12,338 nucleotides of DNA, taken from the NCBI GenBank assembly GCA_944359735.1, contig CALVTA010000037.1:1-12338 (forward strand), in the 5' to 3' direction. The notes beneath the pieces are model-generated. The model saw nothing but the letters and a program-made list of their open reading frames with translations. It made no database searches and was not told where the DNA came from. Below, in pieces: positions 1-5,906 of the stretch. Within the stretch, counting starts at the first letter, position 1. Every line of letters starts with the position of its first letter. Made by a program: the position numbers and the translations under genes. The stretch is from an uncultured Bacilli bacterium. Its GTDB lineage: Bacteria; Bacillota_I; Bacilli_A; RF39; UBA660.

Positions 1-5
1 TTGTC

Positions 6-38
6 GTGATACTAAATTATACTAGTATCACTTTTGTT
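6..38 (+). terminator. Rho-independent terminator of a gene left of the window
   Basis: GTGATACTA pairs with TAGTATCAC (9 bp) around an 8-nt AT-rich loop and is followed on the plus strand by TTTTGTTTTG and further T runs. The minus strand has no T run, so this most likely ends a plus-strand gene outside the window that converges on the yneF operon. Confidence 0.75.
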
Positions 39-69
39 TTGTCTGTTTTTTAACGCAATTTCCTTATAT

Positions 70-111
70 ATAAAAAATCAATGCAAAACTACATATATTT
101 TTGCATTGATT
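70..111 (-). terminator. Terminator of the tkt-sirA-yneF operon
   Basis: AATCAATGCAAAA (76-88) and TTTTGCATTGATT (99-111) form a perfect 13-bp stem with a 10-nt loop. Read on the minus strand, it is followed by a run of T and then TATATATA. The stem overlaps the end of yneF, whose stop is at 89-91. Confidence 0.85.
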
Positions 112-298
112 TCATCATTTGATTAATTTGTTTTTGATTAGGTTTTCTCCCCATCTGCATCATTAAAGCTTTAATCATCTCTTCATTAATAGGTGGATTC
201 TTCTTCATATATCTTTTAGTAACAGTTCTTGCTACAAAGAAACCAATAATCGCTCCTATTACTAAACCTATTAAAATCATTAATATATCGTGTAACAT
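89..298 (-). CDS. yneF: YneF family (UPF0154) small membrane protein
   Basis: This 69-residue protein has one N-terminal membrane helix (about residues 4-23, rich in I, L and G). A short cytoplasmic tail follows with the family signature KKNPPINEEM (32-41) and QMGRKPNQKQINQMM (48-62), closely matching Bacillus YneF. Its biochemical role is not established. The ATG at 298 is preferred because AAGGAGG lies 8 nt upstream; a TTG at 304 is only 2 nt from that site. It is the last gene after tkt and the sirA-like gene, with a 44-nt gap, and its stop lies in the operon terminator. Family and synteny are strong; function remains unknown. Confidence 0.9.
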   Translation of the reverse strand: MLHDILMILIGLVIGAIIGFFVARTVTKRYMKKNPPINEEMIKALMMQMGRKPNQKQINQMMKSMQKYM

Positions 299-342
299 AA
301 GCAATTCCTCCTTACAACAATATATTACCTTAAATTATAAAA

Positions 343-768
343 TTAAACAAGCAATTTTCGACTTTCCAAAAAGAAATAATCCTGATTTTTAAAATCTACA
401 GCAAAATAAGTATTATTAACACTATTTAAAACATCTAAAAAGAAACAATCATAATAATTAGTTCTAACCAGCATATAAGCTCTTTTAACAATTAAAGTAC
501 TTATTTCATCATGAGCAGTGTTATTGTAATAATGCATTTCCTTTTTCTTACTATAAGGAATACTTTGATGATACTTAACAAATAAATATCTATCAGTCTT
601 ATCCTTATCAATTTTTTTAGTTAATTGTCTAAAAAGACTATAACCATAATTTAGATCTTCTTTTTTCAAAGTATAAATCTGTTCAAAAATATTATATAAA
701 ATACTAGGTTTATCTATATATAGATTTTTAAATTCATCTTTAAGTTCAAAAATAAAAAACTCTCTCAT
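343..768 (-). CDS. sirA: SirA (YneE)-like regulator of DnaA
   Basis: This 141-residue soluble protein lies directly between tkt and yneF, the slot held by yneE/sirA (about 148 aa) in Bacillus subtilis. There SirA is made under Spo0A control and binds the N-terminal domain of DnaA to block replication initiation. Similar features here are the N-terminal MREFFIFELKDEFKNLY, the C-terminal block FFLDVLNSVNNTYFAVDF (109-126) and the length. Identity therefore rests on synteny plus weak sequence resemblance. An in-frame ATG at 789 would add 7 residues but has no ribosome binding site; the ATG at 768 has GGTGAT 4 nt upstream. The gene sits 50 nt behind tkt with no clear terminator between, so it is probably co-transcribed. 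No sporulation gene is visible here, so its trigger in this organism is unknown. Confidence 0.65.
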   Translation of the reverse strand: MREFFIFELKDEFKNLYIDKPSILYNIFEQIYTLKKEDLNYGYSLFRQLTKKIDKDKTDRYLFVKYHQSIPYSKKKEMHYYNNTAHDEISTLIVKRAYMLVRTNYYDCFFLDVLNSVNNTYFAVDFKNQDYFFLESRKLLV

Positions 769-818
769 TATAATCACCATCTTAATCATAACAAGAAAGT
801 TTTAAAAACTTTGTCGAA

Positions 819-2801
819 TTATTTAATTATCTCTTCAATTTTTAAAGCAATATCATCTTTAGTAAAATTGAATCTAGTATTTATATCAGTAGCTTTACCA
901 CTAAGCCCAAATTTATCAACAGTAAATAAATAATTATTATTATAAGCAAAAGAATACCAAGAATAAGAAGATGACTTTTCTATAATAAACTTCTTTATAC
1001 CGACAGGTAATAATAATTCTTTTTCTTCTTCATTCAATAAATTAAATCTCTCAAGAGAAGGCATAGAAACAATCCTAAAATCATATCCTTTTTCAAACAA
1101 AGCACTAGTAACATCAAAAGCAAGATCTACTTCTTCACCTGTTGCAATAATAATACCATCAAGCTTTCTTTCTTCATACTTTATAACATAAGCACCATTA
1201 GCAACCAAAGAAACAGAAGATGTTTCTCTTAATCTTGTTCTATTACGCCCTAAAACAATACAGGCTGGTTTATTATGTTCAAAAATTGTTTTATAAGTAC
1301 CAATTACTTCGTTACTATCACATGGTCTAAATACCTCTATATTAGGAGTTGCTCTTAATCCTACTAATTGTTCCACCGCTTGATGTGTAGGGCCATCCTC
1401 CCCTACTGTAATAGAATCATGAGTAAAAATATAAGTAACCGGCAAATTCATAAGACAAGTCAATCTTAACGCTGGTTTCAAATAATCACTAAATGACAAA
1501 TATGTTGATACAAAAGGACGATACCCAGATAAAGCAAGTCCATTAGCAATAGCAGCCATCGCAAATTCCCTAACACCAAAGAAAATATTTCTACCATTAT
1601 AATCATCACGAGAAAAATCTCCTTTATCAGTTAAATAAGTTAAGGTAGAACTAGACAAATCAGCCGCTCCTCCAAATATTAATTTACTACTATTTGCAAG
1701 CGAATTCAAAATCTTACCACTAGCCTCTCTCAAAGACTCATCTTTATCTTCAGAATAAGTATAATCAATATTAGATAATTCTATTTTTTTATCATCATTC
1801 ATTAAAGAATCTAATAATTCTTTAGTTTTATCATCAAGATTACAACACTTTTGATTAAATTCATTAACTAAATTAGCACATCTGTCATTAATTAATTTTT
1901 GAAAATCCTCTAAAGCTTCATTAGAAACTGTAAAAGGTATATCTCTAACATTAAGTTCACCTTTAATACTAGATATATCTTCATCATCCAGCGGTCTACC
2001 ATGAACAATATTTTTACCTGCATTCTTTGAATACTTACCAATAGTAGTTTTAACTTGAATAAGCGTTGGTAAGTCACTTGTTTTAGCCTCTTTAATAGCT
2101 TTATCTATACTTACAATATCATCATTCACAGTGCTTACATTAAAGCCCATACTTTTAAATCTAACTTCTATATCATCAGTAAACACTTTCTTAGTATCAC
2201 TATCAAGACAAACATGGTTAGAATCATACAAAAGTATTAAATTATTTAATTTAAGAGTTCCCGCCAAAGACAAGGCCTCATAACTCACTCCTTCCATAAG
2301 ATCCCCATCACCACATAAACAATAAATCTTATAGTCTATAACATTATTTTTTTTATCATTTATTAAAGCTTCACTATGCTTTTCAGCAATAGCCATACCA
2401 ACAGCCATTGCAACACCCTGACCAAGTGGTCCTGTTGTTACATCAACTCCAGGTGTCACACCATACTCAGGATGACCTGGAGTAATAGAATCTATCTGTC
2501 TAAATTTTTTTAAATCATCAATTTCAATATTAAACCCTGCCATTGCAAGAGTCGCATATAGTAAAGCAGACCCATGCCCTGCACTCATCACAAAACGATC
2601 TCTATTAAAAAAAATTGGATTATCCTTAGAAAATCTCAAATGATGAGCATAAACAGTATAAATAATAGAAGCAGCTCCTAAAACAATACCAGGATGTCCA
2701 CTATTTGCTTCATGAATCATATCAAGACCTAAAGCTCTTATTTGATTAACAATTCTCTCCTCATTAATAGTATCTTCATTACTTTTAGTAAAAGCTAGCA
2801 T
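819..2801 (-). CDS. tkt: Transketolase
   Basis: Thiamine diphosphate-dependent transketolase moves two-carbon units between sugar phosphates in the non-oxidative pentose phosphate pathway. It is cytoplasmic and normally a homodimer. At 660 residues it is full length. Visible motifs are SGHPG (34-38), SAGHGSALLY (73-82), TGPLGQG (123-129) and the ThDP/Mg motif GDGDLMEG (164-171). The pyrimidine-binding domain has FGVREFAMAAIANGLA and then HDSITVGEDGPTHQ, followed by a C-terminal domain. An in-frame ATG at 2831 exists, but the ATG at 2801 has AAGGAG 7 nt upstream and lies just inside the predicted transcript, so it is chosen. It is first in an operon with the sirA-like gene and yneF, driven by the promoter at 2827-2854. 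No broken motif was seen. Confidence 0.97.
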   Translation of the reverse strand: MLAFTKSNEDTINEERIVNQIRALGLDMIHEANSGHPGIVLGAASIIYTVYAHHLRFSKDNPIFFNRDRFVMSAGHGSALLYATLAMAGFNIEIDDLKKFRQIDSITPGHPEYGVTPGVDVTTGPLGQGVAMAVGMAIAEKHSEALINDKKNNVIDYKIYCLCGDGDLMEGVSYEALSLAGTLKLNNLILLYDSNHVCLDSDTKKVFTDDIEVRFKSMGFNVSTVNDDIVSIDKAIKEAKTSDLPTLIQVKTTIGKYSKNAGKNIVHGRPLDDEDISSIKGELNVRDIPFTVSNEALEDFQKLINDRCANLVNEFNQKCCNLDDKTKELLDSLMNDDKKIELSNIDYTYSEDKDESLREASGKILNSLANSSKLIFGGAADLSSSTLTYLTDKGDFSRDDYNGRNIFFGVREFAMAAIANGLALSGYRPFVSTYLSFSDYLKPALRLTCLMNLPVTYIFTHDSITVGEDGPTHQAVEQLVGLRATPNIEVFRPCDSNEVIGTYKTIFEHNKPACIVLGRNRTRLRETSSVSLVANGAYVIKYEERKLDGIIIATGEEVDLAFDVTSALFEKGYDFRIVSMPSLERFNLLNEEEKELLLPVGIKKFIIEKSSSYSWYSFAYNNNYLFTVDKFGLSGKATDINTRFNFTKDDIALKIEEIIK

Positions 2802-2826
2802 TTTATCACTCCTTATAACTAAATAT

Positions 2827-2854
2827 ATCATATCATATTTGAGAATTAAGTCAA
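2827..2854 (-). promoter_or_regulatory. SigA-type promoter of tkt operon
   Basis: On the minus strand TTGACT (2854-2849) is separated by 16 bp from TATGAT (2832-2827). The predicted start is near 2820, giving a leader of about 20 nt that just includes the AAGGAG of tkt. There is no room for a leader regulator. Confidence 0.7.
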
Positions 2855-2864
2855 AAAAAGTTTA

Positions 2865-2893
2865 TTGCCTAAGTTAAATAAATATGTTAGAAT
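2865..2893 (+). promoter_or_regulatory. Promoter of tRNA-Thr
   Basis: TTGCCT (2865-2870), a 17-bp spacer and TAGAAT (2888-2893) lie 10 bp ahead of the tRNA 5' end. It is back to back with the tkt promoter, with about 10 bp between the two -35 elements. Confidence 0.7.
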
Positions 2894-2903
2894 TTTGTTA
2901 AAC

Positions 2904-2977
2904 GCCGGTATAGTTTAGTGGTAAAACAGATCCTTGGTAAGGATCAGCGGTAAGTTCAATTCTTACTTCCGGCACCA
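2904..2977 (+). tRNA. tRNA-Thr (anticodon GGT)
   Basis: A 74-nt cloverleaf with encoded CCA. The acceptor strand GCCGGTA pairs with TTCCGGC except for a T-T mismatch at 6:67. The D stem is GTTT/AAAC, the anticodon stem GATCC/GGATC has the loop TTGGTAA (GGT at 2936-2938), the variable loop has 4 nt, and the T stem is GTAAG/CTTAC with the loop TTCAATT. GGT reads ACC and ACT Thr codons. The one acceptor mismatch is unusual but everything else is intact. Confidence 0.93.
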
Positions 2978-3151
2978 TTGGTAAATCTGTTCGAACTATT
3001 CGAATTTTTAATATATGGCTAATGAGATTGATATTTTTTATATTCATAGGAAATTTTGCTACACTTGGCAAAATACCTAAGAAGTTAAATATTTTGACAA
3101 AACAAAAAAAGCAAAATGACATGTTATATGTTCAGGTAAGGAGTAAGTTGT
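2978..3151 (+). other. Spacer between tRNA-Thr and Nudix gene
   Basis: No gene is supported here. It holds two TTCGAA palindromes three bases apart (2990-2995 and 2999-3004), and an inverted repeat ATTTTGC/GCAAAAT (3053-3059 and 3068-3074, 8-nt loop) without a T run. A perfect -35 hexamer TTGACA stands at 3094-3099, but the 17-bp spaced -10 (TGACAT) is poor, so the Nudix promoter is only tentative. Confidence 0.4.
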
Positions 3152-3754
3152 ATGAAAATAAACTCAAAAGAAGAACTTAATATGGTGCTTAATTATTGTA
3201 AGGTTACTCCATATTCTGACGTAAAAGATGGAGGAAGTTTTTATAAAATAAAATCTCAATCCTTTTCATTTCCTGATGGTTCAATACAAACAAGAGAATA
3301 TTTAGATAAAAGAAAAGTCAGTGTTGTCGTACCAATAACAGAAGATGGAAATATTGTTTTTGTTATTCAGCCAATTGCACTATCAGACGAAGGCTCTTTA
3401 ATAGAATTTCCATCAGGATACTGGGAATTGAATGAAAATGGTTCACAAGCTGGGAAAAGAGAATTATCAGAAGAAACAGGCTATGTTCCAGAACAAATAA
3501 TATATCTTGGTAGTCATTATCAAGATCCAGGTAGTATTAAACAAAAAGTTGAAATATATTTGGCCTTAGGTTGCAAAAGATTAAATGAACAACATCTTGA
3601 TAAGGGAGAATTTATAAAGTTTGTTGAAATACCATATGAGATGGCTCTTGAACTCTTGGATGAAGGATATTTAAAGGATGCGAACTCTTATATTGCATTA
3701 AGCAAAAGTGATAGGCTTATACAAAAAAATATTAAAACAAACAATATCAGTTAA
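3152..3754 (+). CDS. Nudix hydrolase, ADP-ribose pyrophosphatase-like
   Basis: This 200-residue cytoplasmic protein has a complete Nudix box G-x5-E-x7-RELxEETGY at residues 89-111 (G89, E95, R103, E104, E107, E108, G110). These residues bind the metal ions used to cleave nucleoside diphosphates linked to another group. The flanking EFPSG (85-89) and YQDPGSIKQKVEIYLA (123-138) fit the ADP-ribose/NDP-sugar pyrophosphatase branch better than the MutT branch, but substrate cannot be fixed from sequence. TAAGGAG lies 8 nt before the ATG. Leu codons include many CTT and TTG plus CTC, and AAG is common for Lys, unlike the TTA/AAA-dominated neighbours. This, with its place behind a tRNA, hints at acquisition. 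It probably forms a single-gene unit ending at the terminator at 3872-3910. Confidence 0.9.
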   Translation: MKINSKEELNMVLNYCKVTPYSDVKDGGSFYKIKSQSFSFPDGSIQTREYLDKRKVSVVVPITEDGNIVFVIQPIALSDEGSLIEFPSGYWELNENGSQAGKRELSEETGYVPEQIIYLGSHYQDPGSIKQKVEIYLALGCKRLNEQHLDKGEFIKFVEIPYEMALELLDEGYLKDANSYIALSKSDRLIQKNIKTNNIS

Positions 3755-3758
3755 TTAG

Positions 3759-3839
3759 ATGAAAATAAGGATATTTGTAAATGATTATTCTAAAAATATT
3801 AAATTAAAGGATTTAGAAGTTCATATTAAGACAAATTAA
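3759..3839 (+). CDS. Possible 26-residue leaderless ORF or gene remnant
   Basis: ATG at 3759, four bases after the Nudix stop, opens a 26-codon frame starting MKIRIFVNDYSKN and ending at TAA 3837-3839. There is no Shine-Dalgarno sequence. It may be a peptide, the stump of a deleted gene, or chance. It lies before the terminator, so it would share the Nudix transcript. Confidence 0.15.
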   Translation: MKIRIFVNDYSKNIKLKDLEVHIKTN

Positions 3840-3871
3840 TTGTTTTAAAACTAGATGTACAAAAAAGAAGT

Positions 3872-3910
3872 ACAATACTTGAGGTTAAAAGTATAGTCTT
3901 TTTTATTTTT
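3872..3910 (+). terminator. Terminator after Nudix gene
   Basis: ACAATACTT (3872-3880) and AAGTATAGT (3889-3897) form a 9-bp stem with one A-A mismatch and an 8-nt loop, GAGGTTAA. CTTTTTTATTTTT follows. It lies 118 nt after the Nudix stop. Confidence 0.6.
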
Positions 3911-4059
3911 AATCTCTCTAAAATTGAGAAAAAAGCCTCAAATTGATAATATACTTATTTAAAAAAAAATTAACTGATAAAAATCTATTAAAAATTTAAA
4001 GATAAAAGTATATAAAATATTTATATAAAAATATGTATATTTTTTAAAATTTTGAATAT
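3911..4059. other. AT-rich stretch with no gene seen
   Basis: Runs of A and T with many overlapping TATA-like strings and no open frame of note on either strand. It forms the upstream side of the promoter at 4060-4065. Confidence 0.5.
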
Positions 4060-4065
4060 TATAAT
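4060..4065 (+). promoter_or_regulatory. Candidate -10 element ahead of structured RNA
   Basis: A perfect TATAAT at 4060-4065 would start transcription near 4072. The -35 region at correct spacing (ATATTT) is weak. The predicted start falls inside the 23-nt inverted repeat 4068-4090, the placement expected of a repressor operator or of a 5' hairpin. Confidence 0.45.
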
Positions 4066-4067
4066 AA

Positions 4068-4181
4068 TGTACATATGATTAATATGTACACACCAGGAAG
4101 TCTTGCTTACTGGTCAATATAGTTAGTACGTATGATTATTCATTACTACAACTAGGAAAGAGCATTATTTATGCTCTTTTT
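4068..4181 (+). ncRNA. Candidate structured leader RNA or small RNA with terminator
   Basis: Four hairpins lie in a row. H1: TGTACATAT/ATATGTACA, 9 bp with loop GATTA (4068-4090). H2: ACCAG/CTGGT with an inner AAG/CTT and a G-A mismatch (4092-4114). H3: TAGTTAGTA paired to TACT(AC)AACTA, with an inner ATGA-TTAT-TCAT (4120-4154). H4: a 9-bp terminator (4157-4181). The block sits 92 nt ahead of the start of the NPETN surface protein. This could be a riboswitch-like attenuator for that gene or an independent small RNA. I do not recognise it as a known riboswitch class. Confidence 0.5.
4157..4181 (+). terminator. Terminator inside the leader of the surface protein gene
   Basis: AAAGAGCAT (4157-4165) and ATGCTCTTT (4171-4179) form a perfect 9-bp stem with loop TATTT, ending in TTTTT. 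It lies between the promoter-like TATAAT at 4060 and the gene at 4274, so transcription from that promoter must read through it or stop. Confidence 0.85.
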
Positions 4182-4273
4182 CTGTTTTCCAAAAATTACC
4201 CTCATAATTCGGCAAATTTCTTGCATATTTTTTTATAAGATAACAAAAACTAATACTAGAAAGGAGGAAAATA

Positions 4274-5026
4274 ATGAAAAAAAATTTTAGTAAATTCCTA
4301 TTATTAATAATATTAACTATCGCTTTAATACCGACCTTGGATGTAGATGCTACAACAAGTAAAACTGTCAATAATCAAGCTGAATTAAAAGAAGCATTAA
4401 ATAATTCCAGTATCTCTACTATCATTCTTGGAAGCGACATTGAAACAACTGAAAAAATTAATATTACAAGAGAAGTTACTATTGATGGAGCTAACCATAC
4501 TATTAAATATGTAGGTACTTTTGGTAGCAGTTCCAGTAGCAGTAATACTGTCTGGGGAGGGATTTATGTATTACAAGTTTATAAAACAAATGCTACCATA
4601 AAAAATATTAAACTAACTGGTGGTAATGCTGGACTTTTAATTAATGGTTCTACTGTCACATTTGAAGGAATAATAGATGTATCTGGTAATGGTTTTGGTG
4701 GTATTGAGTTAGGCAAAGGTAGTGGTGTTGACACCGCACCTATCCTTATCTTAGGTAATAATAGTGAAATTATAAACACAACAGAAACAGCTGATAAACC
4801 TACTCTCTGGGTACCAAATGATACAACAGGAGCAGTTTTAGAAATAGGAAATACAAGATTTGATTTAGCAAGAGGAGAAGAATTAAGTCTTAATGAAATT
4901 AACGAATTAGAAGAAAGCATTGAAAATCCGGAAACCAATGATCCTCTTATATTAAATCTTATCTTTTTATCAGTTTTTGTAATCCTATCAACGTATGCCT
5001 TTAATAAAATATTAAATAAACAATAA
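4274..5026 (+). CDS. Secreted beta-helix-like surface protein with NPETN sortase signal
   Basis: This 250-residue protein has a signal peptide (KK, a hydrophobic core from about 8 to 20, likely cleavage after VDA at 24-26). The body (about 30-195) has repeated short beta strands with buried I/V and G/N turns, such as TIILGSDIE, VTIDGANHTI and ATIKNIKLTGGNAGLLING. This is typical of right-handed beta-helix, pectate-lyase-like adhesive domains. A linker rich in acidic residues leads to NPETN (218-222), a hydrophobic helix (225-244) and a lysine tail. NPxTN is the class B sortase signal, so the protein is probably attached to the cell wall. AAGGAGG lies 6 nt before the ATG. The class B sortase gene converges on it 16 nt away. 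Expression may be governed by the structured leader at 4068-4181. A binding or scaffold role is more likely than an enzyme; no catalytic residues are visible. Confidence 0.85.
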   Translation: MKKNFSKFLLLIILTIALIPTLDVDATTSKTVNNQAELKEALNNSSISTIILGSDIETTEKINITREVTIDGANHTIKYVGTFGSSSSSSNTVWGGIYVLQVYKTNATIKNIKLTGGNAGLLINGSTVTFEGIIDVSGNGFGGIELGKGSGVDTAPILILGNNSEIINTTETADKPTLWVPNDTTGAVLEIGNTRFDLARGEELSLNEINELEESIENPETNDPLILNLIFLSVFVILSTYAFNKILNKQ

Positions 5027-5047
5027 GAAACTACATAGTTTCTTATT
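5022..5047. terminator. Bidirectional terminator shared by surface protein and sortase
   Basis: AATAAGAAACT (5022-5032) and AGTTTCTTATT (5037-5047) form an 11-bp stem with loop ACAT. It covers the stop codons of both convergent genes (TAA at 5024-5026 and, on the minus strand, 5045-5043), with T-rich DNA on each side. Confidence 0.75.
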
Positions 5048-5777
5048 TTGTTTCCATTAGTAACTTAGCATGAACAACTATCCTTTTCCCATAATTATTT
5101 TGGCAGGTAGACAAAGTTAACAACTTATCTTCAGTACTAACATTGGTCCTAAAGTTAAAAACACTACGTTTCATAATTACCTCTAAAAATTTTTTAAAAT
5201 ATTTTTTACTACTAAAATACGTTTTTAAATAATAACTTTCCTTAGGTATAGTATAAACACTAATAATTTCAAAAAGCATCTTTCTTTTAGGAGTAATTAA
5301 TTTAATATAGTGATTATCTTCATCATCAAACCATTCTTTTGTTAAAAGATTACTTAAACTTCCAAACATTGTTTTATCAAGTCTGCCATGACCATAGATA
5401 ATATTATTTCTACTCAATTCATCCAAATCATTTCGATAATCTAAATAAATAGCACCTATTTCATTTTCTTCTTTTATAAAAGAATGAGTTAAATAATAAT
5501 TATTATCACTCCCCTTTACAACTGGATAATTTACATTAGTTCCATTAACAATAATGAATCCAACTGTATCAGAGTTAATATTCAGTAATTCCTTAAAGTT
5601 AACATCAAAAAACTCTTTATTTTTATTACTAATTACCATTTCTTTTAAATTTTCGTTGAATTCTATTTGTTTTTTTGAATTATAAAAATAACTAGTCAAG
5701 TTATAAAAAATAATTGTTATAGATAATCCCATAATTAACAAGAAAATATAAAATAAAAACTTCCTCTTTTGTATCAT
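5043..5777 (-). CDS. srtB: Class B sortase
   Basis: This 244-residue membrane-anchored cysteine transpeptidase cuts sorting signals between Thr and the next residue and joins the protein to peptidoglycan. It has an N-terminal membrane helix (about 6-30) and an extracellular sortase domain with VNYPVVKGSDNNYYLTHSF, the catalytic His in IIYGH (H130), Cys in TLSTCQNNYG (C225) and Arg in GKRIVVHAKL (R232). NYPV, the D/N-rich YYL block and STC with R seven residues later fit class B. An in-frame ATG at 5813 has no ribosome binding site; the ATG at 5777 has GGTGAT just upstream, so it is used. Its likely substrate is the NPETN protein encoded convergently. Whether other substrates exist cannot be seen here. 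Confidence 0.92.
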   Translation of the reverse strand: MIQKRKFLFYIFLLIMGLSITIIFYNLTSYFYNSKKQIEFNENLKEMVISNKNKEFFDVNFKELLNINSDTVGFIIVNGTNVNYPVVKGSDNNYYLTHSFIKEENEIGAIYLDYRNDLDELSRNNIIYGHGRLDKTMFGSLSNLLTKEWFDDEDNHYIKLITPKRKMLFEIISVYTIPKESYYLKTYFSSKKYFKKFLEVIMKRSVFNFRTNVSTEDKLLTLSTCQNNYGKRIVVHAKLLMETK

Positions 5778-5847
5778 ATTATCACCATTAATATTATTCG
5801 CAACCTTTGTCATATTATGTAAAATATTAACTAATTATCTATTTTTC

Positions 5848-5876
5848 TTTAAATAAAATAATTTTTATACTATAAT
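5848..5876 (+). promoter_or_regulatory. Promoter of the Asn-rich membrane-anchored protein gene
   Basis: TTTAAA (5848-5853), a 17-bp spacer and TATAAT (5871-5876) predict a start near 5883, about 24 nt before the ATG at 5907. The sortase gene is transcribed the other way from the same intergenic region, but I could not find a convincing promoter for it. Confidence 0.6.
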
Positions 5877-5906
5877 TTAATTATAATATTGGTAAGGAGT
5901 GAATTT

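Noticed and set aside
795..813. Inverted repeat between tkt and the sirA-like gene as a terminator
   Set aside because: AAAGTTTT/AAAACTTT has a one-base centre, weak A/T pairing and no T run after it, so it is unlikely to stop transcription.
2898..3122. Minus-strand 74-codon open frame
   Set aside because: It runs antisense through tRNA-Thr and its predicted end (VPEVRIELTADPYQG) is the familiar product of translating a tRNA backwards. No ribosome binding site or family pattern.
4165..4938. Minus-strand frames opposite the terminator and the NPETN protein
   Set aside because: They overlap a strong terminator and a well supported secreted protein gene, with no ribosome binding site.
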